This document shows, one piece after another, positions 11,408 through 18,095 of a stretch of 31,744 nucleotides of DNA (within the stretch, counting starts at the first letter, position 1; each line of letters begins with the position of its first letter). The translations under genes were made by a program, and so were the position numbers. Source of the stretch: Priapulus caudatus (Eukaryota; Priapulida; Priapulimorpha; Priapulimorphida; Priapulidae); NCBI RefSeq assembly GCF_000485595.1, contig NW_014577935.1:99573-131316 (forward strand), written 5' to 3'. The notes under the pieces are model-generated. The model was not told the DNA's origin and searched no databases. It saw only the letters and a program-made list of their open reading frames with translations.

Positions 11408-11914
11408 CAGAGGAGAGAGAAGTAATTTTAAAGTCCTCATCGTTCACTATTACAGGGTCTGTTTGTCGGTCTCTACTATTGTCTCCTTAACAAAGAAGTG
11501 CAGACGTGCATCTGCGACTGGTACCGGCGCCGACAGGTAGAGCGCAGTGTCCCGAACTCCTTCCGCTTAAAACCGTGTAGCAGAGGAGGACGGGCGTACG
11601 CTCGCAACGCGGAGCTATCGTTCGCGCACGACTCAACAGCGGTCACACACGTCAGCTACCTGCACGGATCGCCCGCCTCGTCGCCTCTCATGAGCGCCGG
11701 TAGGGGCGCCACCGCCGGCCGTCCCGTTCTGCCGGTAGGGGGCGCCTATTACGACGTTCTGTTGAAGACGTTGCCGCCGCTACAGCAGGTGCGAGCTAGG
11801 GCGCAGGCACAGCCGTCCACATACGTCCCCTGCTCCGTCATACTGGAGGAAACGGAAGGGCTCGATTCGGACAGCGTTATCCAGCCGGAGCGCCATCTGG
11901 CGACGTGTTTATAA
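1238..11914 (+). CDS. CRF/DH44-type class B neuropeptide GPCR (multi-exon gene, 5' incomplete)
   Basis: Family role: a seven-pass plasma-membrane receptor that binds a peptide hormone of the CRF/diuretic-hormone-44 type with its cysteine-rich extracellular domain and normally couples to Gs. Seen: nine exon positions whose splice phases agree (1238-1358, 1888-1982, 4050-4162, 4537-4651, 8483-8636, 9142-9202, a TM5 to TM6 trio, 11456-11914). Hallmarks are the hormone-domain motifs CWPLTPAG and FCGGDGTW, the TM2 motif CLRNTVH, the TM3 motif NFFWMLVEGVH, the ECL2 CWL, the TM6 motif VLLPLLG and the TM7 motif GLFVGLYYCLLNKEV. The ELNG, YDTS and NASRFC pattern of the ectodomain and LRNTVH in TM2 point to the CRF/DH44 group rather than the calcitonin or PDF groups; this subfamily call is from memory of motifs. 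Missing: the exon(s) with signal peptide and first ectodomain cysteine. Odd: the middle of the gene is duplicated and partly inverted, so the linear exon order is scrambled. Confidence 0.8.
1359..1887 (+). repeat. Intron with long CT array
   Basis: Intron between the two hormone-domain exons. About 1465-1695 is a nearly pure CT/TC array with short CA and TTCC interruptions. The rest (1700-1880) is AT-rich unique sequence ending in the acceptor CAG at 1885-1887. The Ser-Leu and Arg-Glu open frames on both strands here are repeat translations. Confidence 0.85.
1888..1982 (+). CDS. Receptor exon: hormone-binding domain, second visible part
   Basis: A 95-bp exon between CAG and the donor GTGCGT at 1983. 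It starts with 2 bases of a split codon and ends in phase 0. It encodes NASRFCGGDGTWQKSNYSQC followed by a 12-residue linker toward TM1. It carries the last two ectodomain cysteines, the conserved Gly-Thr-Trp of the HRM fold and two N-glycosylation sequons (NAS, NYS). It is too short to stand out as an open reading frame; it was recognised by motif and phase. Confidence 0.85.
2104..3372. repeat. GATA tetranucleotide array (about 1.27 kb)
   Basis: Almost unbroken (GATA)n/(TAGA)n with scattered single-base interruptions and short insertions such as GATAGACAG and GATAAATA. It lies in the intron before the TM1 exon. The minus-strand 'YLSIYLSIYLS' open frame is a translation of the repeat. No exon is visible inside it. 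Confidence 0.95.
3545..3885. repeat. Long imperfect inverted repeat (foldback)
   Basis: The left arm (about 3545-3695) contains ATTGTAGTCTGTAGATAAAT, then ACTTTTAGCTGTGACTCGAG, then CAGACTTTAATGAAG and CTATAACCTATAATACATG. The right arm (about 3733-3885), read in reverse complement, gives the same series in the same order with scattered indels. The loop is about 37 bp. It could be a foldback-type mobile element or an inverted-duplication artefact of long reads; no target duplication was found. Confidence 0.65.
4050..4162 (+). CDS. Receptor exon: TM1
   Basis: Acceptor CTAG at 4046-4049, donor GTGAGG at 4163; 113 bp, phase 0 in, phase 2 out. It encodes a short juxtamembrane stretch (EIFASASHLYG) and a hydrophobic helix (IFVIYWLGYGLTLIVLATSL) ending in FIFMYFR. 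The YxGYxLxL core and the FxYFR exit are typical of TM1 in DH44/CRF-type receptors. It joins in frame to the previous exon (GEKE) and to the TM2 exon, where the split codon forms Arg. Confidence 0.88.
4303..4440. repeat. GTGC/GT microsatellite in TM1-TM2 intron
   Basis: GTGC repeats grading into GT and CGTG repeats. Open frames on both strands (Cys-Val, His-Thr) are repeat translations. Confidence 0.9.
4537..4651 (+). CDS. Receptor exon: TM2
   Basis: Acceptor TTTAG ending at 4536, donor GTAAAA at 4652; 115 bp, enters with 1 base of a split codon and leaves in phase 0. It encodes KLWCLRNTVHCHLSLTFILA, then DVMWIITNTSLNQ and AQKFP. The basic ICL1 followed by RNxxHxxL carries the conserved class B TM2 histidine, and LADVMWI matches the TM2 core of CRF/DH44 receptors. 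NTS is a possible sequon at the start of ECL1. Confidence 0.87.
4703..4703. other. Ambiguous base (N)
   Basis: A single N inside a TA-rich tract, about 70 bp before the start of the inverted duplicate block. It indicates an unresolved consensus position rather than a scaffold gap. Confidence 0.95.
4770..6410 (-). pseudogene. Diverged inverted copy of the TM3-TM4 segment
   Basis: Read in reverse complement, this block follows 8450-9660 from one end to the other: the TM3 exon (about 6185-6375; FTNFCHVA still legible), the palindrome region (about 5895-6000), the page of TTG repeats (about 5668-5700 as AAC), the TM4 exon (about 5400-5475) and the segment corresponding to 9210-9650. Differences are dominated by single-base insertions, which make this copy longer and break the frames. 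About 165 bp near 6000-6180 has no match in the other copy. The long minus-strand open frame at 5780-6403 is a by-product. Either a degenerate inverted duplication or unpolished foldback sequence. Confidence 0.8.
6533..6602 (+). CDS. Receptor exon (copy A): ECL2 and TM5 start
   Basis: A 70-bp exon, acceptor TACAG ending at 6532, donor GTAAGC at 6603; needs a phase 2 partner, which the TM4 exon (ending 9202) supplies. It encodes CWLTRSTINSD followed by LIFLIPVLIVLI. The leading Cys is the ECL2 cysteine that pairs with the TM3 Cys in class B receptors. Its position before the TM3 exon cannot be used in a normal linear transcript. Confidence 0.8.
7141..7226 (+). CDS. Receptor exon (copy A): TM5 end and ICL3
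   Basis: An 86-bp exon between TTACAG and the donor GTAAGT at 7227; phase 0 in, phase 2 out. It encodes TNGVLLGIIMYVLVTKLQVS and then CTSSRDLYW with the split codon. The VLVTKLQ exit matches the RILVTKLR signature at the TM5-ICL3 boundary of class B GPCRs. Intact frame. Confidence 0.82.
7642..7774 (+). CDS. Receptor exon (copy A): TM6 and ECL3
   Basis: A 133-bp exon ending at the donor GTAATC (7775). The acceptor is ambiguous: AG at 7640-7641 or an in-frame alternative three bases earlier (giving an extra Arg). It encodes KGVKGLLVLLPLLGVPQLIV, the canonical class B TM6 with the PLLG kink, an ECL3 (QVKGVTANY) and the start of TM7 (ILDYIAAILVSTQ). It leaves in phase 0, matching the TM7 exon. 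Confidence 0.85.
7815..8035. repeat. GA array
   Basis: A GA-rich tract with A and C interruptions, in the intron after the TM6 exon of copy A. The equivalent tract after copy B is at 11115-11310. Confidence 0.9.
8041..8190. repeat. ATTACT hexanucleotide array
   Basis: About 25 copies of a 6-bp unit with single-base variants. It marks the end of duplicate block A; it does not occur after copy B, where a GATA array takes its place. 8191-8482 is AT-rich with no coding signal until the TM3 exon. Confidence 0.92.
8483..8636 (+). CDS. Receptor exon: TM3 and ICL2
   Basis: A 154-bp exon with acceptor TTCAG ending at 8482 and donor GTGAGT at 8637; phase 0 in, phase 1 out. It encodes SFCRALVAFTNFCHV, then ANFFWMLVEGVHIFA and, after ICL2, WYSLLGWG. 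The early Cys is the conserved TM3 disulfide cysteine, the Glu of VEGVH is the class B TM3 glutamate, and GWG starts TM4. Clean frame throughout. The donor lies within 10 bp of a large palindrome. Confidence 0.9.
8644..8729. repeat. 86-bp near-perfect palindrome flanked by a 9-bp direct repeat
   Basis: 43-bp arms meet without a spacer between 8686 and 8687 (ACTGAC/GTCAGT). The only mismatch is 8674 against 8699. The ends are TAGACTGG and CCAGTCTA. The element is flanked by GGGTGAGTG at 8635-8643 and 8730-8738; the left copy contains the TM3 splice donor. The structure resembles a very short foldback element with a target-site duplication. An altered form of both arms can be traced in the inverted block near 5915-6000. 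Confidence 0.85.
8748..8779. repeat. 32-bp perfect palindrome
   Basis: 16-bp arms with no spacer, reading GGGAGTCTATAATAGG and its exact complement, centred at 8763/8764. It lies 18 bp after the 86-bp palindrome in the TM3-TM4 intron. The inverted block near 5855-5885 carries the same palindrome with a few indels. Confidence 0.9.
8905..8975. repeat. TTG trinucleotide array
   Basis: (TTG)n with TTA and TTTG variants in the TM3-TM4 intron. 8976-9141 is AT-rich with ATT repeats and ends in the TM4 acceptor. Confidence 0.9.
9142..9202 (+). CDS. Receptor exon: TM4
   Basis: A 61-bp exon, acceptor TTGCAG ending at 9141, donor GTAAGA at 9203. It enters with 2 bases of a split Gly codon and leaves in phase 2. 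It encodes VVPALIIVTWMVVKGVVDKS and the split Pro. VPALIxVTWxxVK is the class B TM4 signature following GWG from the previous exon. The next compatible exons are at 6533 (intact copy) and 9818 (correct order). Confidence 0.88.
9203..9702 (+). other. Intron sequence, no gene seen
   Basis: AT-rich intron. 9210-9650 is matched in inverted orientation by 4770-5395. A pure TA array lies at about 9661-9695, right before duplicate block B begins. Confidence 0.8.
9818..9887 (+). CDS. Receptor exon (copy B): ECL2 and TM5 start
   Basis: 70 bp, same borders and phase as the copy at 6533, and open. It encodes CWLTRNAINSD then LIFLIPVLIVLI. It differs from copy A by base substitutions (AGT ACA to AAT GCT, AAT to AAC), giving Ser-Thr to Asn-Ala in ECL2. 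In linear order this is the exon the TM4 exon would splice to. Confidence 0.78.
10424..10509 (+). CDS. Receptor exon (copy B): TM5 end and ICL3, locally frame-shifted
   Basis: 86 bp like copy A, with CAG and GT borders. Paired indels keep the overall length but change the first residues from TNGVLLG to TKRRSTR and VTK to LRK, putting charges in a membrane helix. The rest (IIMYV, KLQVSCTSSRDLYW) is unchanged. Compensating indels of this kind are more typical of consensus error than of selection. Confidence 0.65.
10937..11073 (+). pseudogene. Receptor exon (copy B): TM6, frame broken
   Basis: Same borders as copy A (CAG before, GTAATC after), but 137 bp instead of 133, so it cannot keep the phase between its neighbours. 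The KGVKGLL start is legible; then extra and missing bases destroy the PLLG motif. Either consensus errors in the true exon or real decay. Confidence 0.75.
11115..11410. repeat. GA array followed by GATA array
   Basis: GA-rich to about 11310, then (GATA)n at about 11330-11395, then GA again. It lies between the copy B TM6 exon and the TM7 exon. The Ser-Leu open frames on the minus strand are repeat translations. Confidence 0.92.
11456..11914 (+). CDS. Receptor last exon: TM7 and cytoplasmic tail
   Basis: Acceptor TTACAG ending at 11455; phase 0; stop TAA at 11912-11914. It encodes GLFVGLYYCLLNKEVQTCIC followed by DWYRRRQ and a cytoplasmic tail, 152 residues in all. QG-x-FV-xxx-YC-xxN-xEV is the class B TM7 to helix 8 signature; the Gln comes from the TM6 exon. 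The tail is rich in Ser, Ala, Arg and Gly with short Ser/Thr clusters that could be phosphorylated. GC content is clearly higher than in the introns. Clean single-frame coding to the stop. Confidence 0.9.
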   Translation, partial: GLFVGLYYCLLNKEVQTCICDWYRRRQVERSVPNSFRLKPCSRGGRAYARNAELSFAHDSTAVTHVSYLHGSPASSPLMSAGRGATAGRPVLPVGGAYYDVLLKTLPPLQQVRARAQAQPSTYVPCSVILEETEGLDSDSVIQPERHLATCL

Positions 11915-12141
11915 ACCGTTGTGCGTTCTTTTTCGTGTTTTTCTTTTGTGATTTTTTTTGTTCGTTTTACGGTGCGATTAGCCGGTAGCGTCCTGGCGTG
12001 TGAAGATTGAATGAGTAACCATTATAATGAGTATTTGCTAGTTTGCTTATTCTGGTAAGCTCTGTCAGCTAAGTCTGTTAGACCTGTTGCTTCTGATGCG
12101 ATTATGATCAACCAAAGAATATATATATACGTGTATATATA
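11915..12141 (+). other. Receptor 3' UTR / intergenic
   Basis: T-rich start after the stop, then AT-rich sequence ending in a TA tract into which the retrotransposon is inserted. I see no AATAAA before the LTR, so the polyadenylation site is not identified. Confidence 0.6.
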
Positions 12142-12841
12142 TGCAACGATTTTACGTCTAGTTGTGACGACGAATGAAGGTTCGACCACTGGATTGTAGT
12201 GTAAGAGTCAACACACGAAATAGCAACCCCGTAAAAACCAGAACAAGCTGATAAAAGTGTTCACGCCGGGAATAGGCCCGGGGCTTTTATTCGGCCTTAG
12301 TCAACAGACTAAGGTGAACTAAAAGATGGTGCACAGAATCCCACACAGCATTGTCGCTGGGGTGTAGAAATATACACGATGAACCGAACAGCTAAACAGT
12401 ACTAACTAACACCCTGTAGTGAGTTGCTTGCCCTGTGCAGGGGTTAACTAGATACTGGTATGCTTACGTGATCCGTGAAGATGAGGCGCTCCTGCTTGTG
12501 GCTGCAGTGTTGTCTTGACCCGTCTCGGTCGTTCCAGATGGTATACTACTGCCTTACTGAGAGCAGAGCCCAGCATTTATACTACAAGCTCAGCGTGGGT
12601 AGGGCTTCTTACCTGCCCATCATGCCTCACGAGAGACGCGTGATCAAGTCATGTTTTATGTCACGCACATCAAATGACAAGCCACACATCACCCCACAGG
12701 TTTCCTTCATACAACCGGTGGGAATCACGTGATCGCTGTCATAGCCACCAGGGATGCTGTACATCGACCTGGGATGCTGAGACACGCGACAGGACGATAG
12801 GATGCGGGGATATGAGGCTATAGCAGCCGAAGTTCGTTACA
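12142..12841 (-). repeat. 3' LTR (left copy)
   Basis: Starts (minus strand) with TGTAACGAACTTCGG and ends with ATCGTTGCA, so the ends form an 8-bp imperfect inverted repeat. Inside, in element orientation, are a TATA-like GTATAAAT near 12572-12580 and an AATAAA near 12281-12287, compatible with promoter and polyadenylation signals about 290 bp apart. A plus-strand open frame at 12475-12732 is incidental. Confidence 0.85.
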
Positions 12842-12856
12842 CTCCCCCTTTCTCTC
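12842..12856 (-). promoter_or_regulatory. Polypurine tract (plus-strand DNA primer site)
   Basis: On the minus strand it reads GAGAGAAAGGGGGAG and is directly followed by the LTR start TGTAACG. All purines, at the exact place where plus-strand DNA synthesis is primed in LTR retroelements. Confidence 0.85.
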
Positions 12857-13605
12857 TTGGGACTCTTGCCCGCAAGAGTCATCCTTGGGGTGACAGCTAA
12901 CGAACATTCGGATGCCCTCACACCAGCAGCGCATCACTATCTGCGGGTGCTTACCGAAGCAAGGGTCTCGAGGTATCGCCATACCGAGATTCCTTGCCGT
13001 AATACGGGTTTCATAGGAGAGATGTGGAGTCCCTTGCCACATCCTACTACTCAACTATGCAGTGCCCGGACAATGGATACCTCCTGGAGTCGGCGTGGCC
13101 CGTACGCACTATACTCCCAGGTTATCTCACTGCCGCTCTGCTAATAAATCATTATAAGACTTATAACAGAGATTTTCGTGTTTTTGCAAACACTCCACGC
13201 GAACAAAATAGGAGCGCGGATATACATAGCGGGGAATGCTAGTACATCGTTTCTCTACTATTGTTATCTCTCGTGGATATCTTTAACTGATGTTAATGCG
13301 GTATGAACGCAAAAAGGGATTCGCCTATTTACAATAAACCTGTGGGCAACGCCACGCGAATACTGTTCCTTCTCATTCTATACCCACATCATAGATGAGT
13401 TGACAGCCCGTGTCAGCGCTCAATCTACATCAGTGTGTCGTCGTCCTCGGACGCTACATACGGGAGATTAGCTCGAATCTCTACGTATATACGCCTATGG
13501 TAAGATGCAGCATGCCCATAGTTTAGTATGAGGTCATCTGGACGTCTCGCGTCACTAGTACAGGTGCACTACCTGTCACAGATGTACATACTTCAACTAT
13601 GCGTG

Positions 13606-13680
13606 ATAGCTACACTCATAGCGTGCAAATTTCGCAACTGAGAATCCGAGGTTCGAATCCCAGGGCTACTTTTCGCTACA
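13606..13680 (+). other. tRNA-like / Pol III promoter remnant
   Basis: GGTTCGAATCC (13651-13661) is a perfect B box. About 45 bp upstream, TAGCTACACTCATAGCG resembles a diverged D arm and A box, and a TTTT follows. The stems do not fold into a proper tRNA, so this is at best a tRNA-derived SINE-like fragment. Confidence 0.35.
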
Positions 13681-13774
13681 TCCTCTTTTAATTCTATCGT
13701 GCTATTAATGCTATTGACGCTCGCACAAGTAGAAAAGCTACCTTCGCTGACAGGTTTCTGCACCGTCTCCGTGG

Positions 13775-13866
13775 TGAAGGTACTTTCATGCTCAAACACG
13801 AACTCCTACGGAAACCCCTGCTGTCTACTAGAGGTCGCGAGTTCGACTCTAGCAGAGGGCAGTCAG
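13775..13866 (+). other. Second B-box-like sequence
   Basis: GCGAGTTCGACTCTAGC (13830-13846) forms a T-arm-like hairpin with four of five pairs, and TGGTGAAGGTA about 60 bp upstream is A-box-like. No acceptor stem could be matched, so a functional tRNA is not supported. Confidence 0.25.
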
Positions 13867-14753
13867 AACCGTGAAGCTTTTGCTTTTCACCTTTCGAGTG
13901 CGGCTCTTGTTCGCCGACGTTGACGATAGTAATTACCCGCATCGCTGCTAGAATTTCATCCTTAACAGTGTGCCAGAGGGCGCTATCGTGATGACGTTAC
14001 ACCATGCTTCTCTACCACCTCACTATACCACCAACCGTCAGCTTGAACGGTTGTGGGTGAGTAAGGGAGAGCCATGGTAGCAACAAGTTTCCCATCTTGT
14101 GCTGTGACTGTAGGCGACAAGCGCGTATGTTGTCGACACGCGACGTGACGTGAAAGGACAGGTCTTCTGATAACTCGGCGGACCGTCCACTTAGTCATCC
14201 CGTGACGTAAGCAGGTCTCGTGCCACTGTATCGGAAATTCATCCCTAACATAGCGCCTAGATATCATGATGTGCTACCGTGCCACGTCTCGCATGGTTCG
14301 GCGTCTCACTACATCATGCATCTCTCTCCCACAGTCGGCATGTACTACTACTATATGCGGCTAGCGCTTGTTCGTAGTACAGTTCATTCTGCTCTTATTC
14401 GACATGGTTACTCGTCGAACAGTGATTTCTACCTCCGAATACTGGGGTTTTTATACCACCGAATATCGCCGGGCTCGCCGAAAACGAGTGATCATTTGAT
14501 ATGACCAGCTCGCCGAGGTTAGCGTAAGGTATGCAACATTTCTCGCCGAGAAAACCACGCATTGACCTGCGTCGACCTACTCTCCTCGTCACCCACGTGG
14601 GGAAGAGGACGTGGGGAGGAACGCTTACAACCGCATCTCTTACTACGATTGCAAGTGAGTAGCGTGCAAGCAGGGCTTCTACCAGCTGCACCTGTTTGAA
14701 GTTTTCCTGCTTCACATGACGCACACACAACAAGTGTTTACGTTAATCCGAAC

Positions 14754-14804
14754 AGCGGTCACACGAGGTGAGCGGTCACACGAGGTGAGCGGTCACTCGA
14801 GGTG
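14754..14804. repeat. 17-bp motif in three tandem copies
   Basis: AGCGGTCACACGAGGTG three times in a row; the third copy has one change (CACT for CACA). Function unknown. Confidence 0.95.
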
Positions 14805-16008
14805 ACGACCTGGCACTGATATTCACGGCATGCACTAAGGTTTCTATGTTTCGAGCGTACAGGGGAAATTTTGCTAGGATTTCTACCCATACGGTTCTAG
14901 CATAGAAATTCTGCCTGAGTGCACTACCGCCACACGTGAATTCTGTACCGTATTTCTGTGCATATGTAATGAGCTAGCGTCTAGCGCTAGTACTGCTCGA
15001 ATTACATAGCGCAAAATCTGTCGATTACGTGCCACTTTCAGACCCAGTATACTAAATGTGGTATGACGATAGACGAGTGTCTACAAGCGTAATCCCTCGC
15101 TCTCGCTATATCTACCCGGTGTATGCAGGGAGACACGCTCAACCATGCAACCTTTTATCAACCACACAGTCGTACACTGTACAATGCATATGCATACCTT
15201 ACGCGTGTTGTACTAGTGGTTGCTATATTTGTTAGAGCCAAACTCGATATCGTGCAGAGGTGGGTGGTTTGTAGAAGATGTCCCCTTCCACATCGTCGGC
15301 AGGGCACGGACGGACATTGCCCCCACCCCTTTCGACGACCCAGCGACCCAGCGACCTGGCTAACATCGCTGCCGAATAGAGGCGTGAATCTCTACCCGGA
15401 TCTGACACCTATAATGCCACTCGTAACGTCAGGAGGAAGCGCATCAGACTATCTGCACGACTCGTCTAAGAAATGCAAACCAACTAATATCATACATCTT
15501 CCCGCAGCCAGGCGGTACATTACGTAAGTGTTAGGGTATTGTCTCGCAATATTTACTAAACATATGCTGGTTAGTTACAGGCTGCACGGAATTACAACGG
15601 ACCGTGGCAGGTGACCTTTGACCTGGCCTGACTACCCAAGCGTTAGCCTGAGAGGAGCAACACTCACCCGGGGCGACCTTCCTCTCAGCTTCCGGTGGCT
15701 TCTGTGGCAGAGTAGATGACGCTAGAGGAGGCTCGACGGCGGCTCGTTGGAGCGGCGGTCAGCATAGGGCTTGCCAAGATAACACCTCTCGTAGCCTCTG
15801 GGCGTTCATGGGCCTCCTAGAAAGGCGTACACGGGCCAGACTACGGCATGATGCATCGTCAGGGATCCCCGCGTCCTCATCTACGTCGCAAGTCTTACTC
15901 ACGATCCTCAGCCGCACGTAACTCCGACGATATAGGCTGGTTGCCACGTCGATTCTCTCAGAGGCCCTCGTCACTTGAAGATGTGTTCTACCGGAGGGAT
16001 GACGGCTG

Positions 16009-16149
16009 GCCTTTGGCCCAACGCGGCCATGGCTCCGGCACACTATCTCCTTCGTAAGGCTTAAGATCGTCGACGGCCACAACACTCGGCGGATCTTCCT
16101 CCTGGGCCTGTACCCAGCGAAGCGTCCCTCTTGCCTTTCCTCTACCGTT
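16009..16149 (-). pseudogene. Integrase C-terminal fragment (GPY/F-like end)
   Basis: In the minus strand one frame reads [14 protein letters not shown] followed by [17 protein letters not shown], which resembles the VVHVDxLKPY end of the integrase C-terminal domain in Ty3-type elements. It is in a different frame from the reverse transcriptase fragment just upstream and follows it almost directly, so roughly 2 kb of pol (RT palm, RNase H, integrase zinc finger and DDE core) is missing. A stop follows soon after; a proline-rich stretch near 15660-15730 may be the pol tail. Confidence 0.6.
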
Positions 16150-16640
16150 ACAGCATTTAGCTGCCGGTAGTCAATGCAGAAACGCGGGCTTCCATCCTTC
16201 TTGGTCACCAGGACCACAGGAGAGGCCCAGGGGCTGTTGCTAGGCTGGATCATGCCTGCCTCCAACATCTTCCCCACTTCTGCGTCCATCACTTCTCTCT
16301 TGGCCAAGGCACACCGTCTTGGGGCTTGTTTAATAGGAAGGTGGTCCCTCGTATCAATCTTATGCCTCACAAGATCAGTATTGCCTAGCCTTTCCCCAGG
16401 CGCGGTGAACAGAGTGGCATTCGTGCATAGGGTCTTGCCTATTTCTGCACGCTGCTCTATCCCGAGCGTCAGATCAACTCCATCAAGGAGGCTCTGTATA
16501 TGTGCGGGAATCTCCATCTCTTCCTCCGCCTGGTCCGCAAGTCTTCTACGAGTACGTACTGCCATCGACACCCGGGCGACCAGCGTTATCCACGCTAGTT
16601 TCTTACCCGGATATACGACCAACGCAGAGGAGCCAGGGTT
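16150..16640 (-). pseudogene. Reverse transcriptase, N-terminal part only
   Basis: The minus frame covers the protease-RT linker ([14 protein letters not shown]) and the RT fingers: [20 protein letters not shown], then [20 protein letters not shown] and LNAVT. This is the highly conserved start of Ty3-type RT. The sequence then leaves the RT pattern; the palm with its catalytic Asp pair (YxDD) is not found anywhere in the element. The polymerase is therefore inactive in this copy. Confidence 0.85.
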
Positions 16641-16859
16641 AGCTATCTAGAAGGGAACATTACGGCCCTTGGTATTGACCAAAGTTCTCGCCATGCTCGC
16701 TCCCCTCTTACGACAACATTTCTGAAACCCATACGTAGGCTCTACGATTGCTACCGTATCCACTGGCCAGAGGTCATCGACTACATCACCTCGGATCATC
16801 AGACCATGACCCGGGGGAATTGTCGTGAGGGTGCTTGCCCTTAACACTCTGTGCTGCCA

Positions 16860-17239
16860 TCCTGGATGGTTATGCAATACGCAGAGGATGTCATCAAGGA
16901 TCAACTGTCCTCGCGCGACATCCATCCGACAGTTGTACTTTCGCAGACCATTTCCTAGGATTCCACCACGGAGCTCTGTCTCCACCACATTAAGGCATGG
17001 GAGTAATTCCTTCCGTAAACTACGAGGTCCGTCCGCAGTTCCCCCACCGCTATTATCTCCCTTCCTTGCGCGTCCACCATACTAGTCACTGCCTGATGCA
17101 GGGCAAGCCCGCCAAAAGGTAGTGCTGCATAGGTTGCGTAGTCAAGGAGAGATAACTCTGCACCGGTGTCAATAGTAAAATTAACTTCCTGGCCACCTAC
17201 TTCTATGGGTAATTGCCATGCAGCCTCTGGCTGTGCCAT
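16860..17239 (-). pseudogene. Retropepsin-type aspartic protease (frame-shifted)
   Basis: The minus-strand frame at 16955-17239 has WQLPIEVGGQEVNFTIDTGA, whose DTGA is the catalytic triad of retropepsins, followed by ELSLLDYATYAALP. The domain continues in another frame (16647-16988) with GGILGNGLRKYNCRMDVARG, the C-terminal psi-loop and helix signature. A frame change near 16975 separates the two. The downstream linker (TIPPGHG, TVAIVEPTYGFQ, ARTLVNT) is typical of the protease-RT spacer of Ty3-type elements. Confidence 0.85.
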
Positions 17240-17269
17240 GGAACTCCCTGAAGCTGGGTGTTGCAGGTC

Positions 17270-17950
17270 CTCAAGCGATGCTGCGAATGGCCCCGCCGCT
17301 ACTACCTCTGCTGCCTGGCATCCTGGCCCTCAGCATTCCGAGGTCTACGAGCGTGGTAGTGGTCTCTCTCTCTGATCTTCCGCCAGCATCAACAGGAGAG
17401 GAAGTCTCCTCTGACTCAGCTAACTCAACGGGCATGCCCGGAGCTGTTGCTGGTCGTGCTTCTGCACGCTCACTCCTTCTACCCGGTAACTGCAGGTTCG
17501 GAAACGTTTTCACGCCTCTTACTTCCGCAGCGGGAAAGAAGGGGAATGTGCCTTCGAGAAGCGAGACTCCCTCCATCCTTGGATCCCGTAAGCAACGAGC
17601 TGTGGGGTGCGAGGTGGCTCTCGGCTCGGGGGTGGTGCGGCTAGCGCCCTTCCCCTGGCCTCATCTGCCAGCTCCCCAGCAGTATTGCTCTGCCTTTCGC
17701 GGTATTCATCGTGTTGGAGGCAGACACACCCTCTTCCTCCACAAGCGAGGTAGAACTACGGGGCAACGATGTTGCTCGCCGGGTTCTTTTTCCTCTTCTC
17801 TTTGCCCTTGCCCTTGCGGGTAGTCATTGCCATCACGTGTCAAGACTATGGGGAGGTTGTATATGCTCTCCGTTCGTATACAAAGTGAGGTATGGAGTAG
17901 GCGCTGATGGACCAGCGCCAACAAGCCAAAACTCAGTGACGACACTTGCA
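17270..17950 (-). pseudogene. gag remnant (tentative)
   Basis: Upstream of the protease in element orientation. Minus-strand frames are rich in Arg, Glu, Pro and Gln (for example the stretch around RSERAEARPATAPG), as expected for the basic end of gag, but no intact CCHC knuckle or capsid motif is seen. The whole space between the 5' LTR and the protease is only about 0.85 kb, shorter than a usual gag, so part is probably deleted. Confidence 0.4.
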
Positions 17951-18077
17951 CACGAATTCTGCACCTCGCTCAGCGAGCTATACTCGTGGACTCCCTCGGC
18001 GGATGACTGTGGTTGGGCGTACGCTTTACAGAACACTGCTTCACCGGCCTGCAACCGTCTACCGACACTACATGCCT

Positions 18078-18092
18078 GGTCACGGCCTACCA
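18078..18092 (-). promoter_or_regulatory. Candidate primer-binding site
   Basis: On the minus strand, 3 bp after the 5' LTR end (TTGCA), reads TGGTAGGCCGTGACC. It starts with TGG as a complement to a tRNA CCA end would. The tRNA was not identified. Confidence 0.5.
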
Positions 18093-18095
18093 TAA

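Larger units (their letters stand above)
12857..15700 (-). other. Retrotransposon 3' internal region, no gene recognised
   Basis: About 2.8 kb between the end of pol and the polypurine tract. Several short open frames occur on both strands (for example minus 13983-14267 and 14395-14733, plus 15123-15527), but none shows an envelope, integrase or other domain I recognise, and composition is uniform. It contains a 51-bp triplicated motif and two tRNA-like B boxes. It could be decayed element sequence, an env-like region past recognition, or a nested insertion. Confidence 0.5.

Noticed and set aside
12475-12732. 85-residue plus-strand open frame
   Set aside because: Lies wholly in the LTR on the strand opposite to the element; the other LTR does not keep the frame.
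13983-14733. Possible env gene of the retrotransposon
   Set aside because: The frames are short, lack a signal peptide, membrane segment or furin-type site, and show no recognisable motif; kept only as an unexplained region.
17706-17823. CCHC zinc knuckle of gag
   Set aside because: Cysteines occur near the right place, but no frame shows the CX2CX4HX4C spacing.
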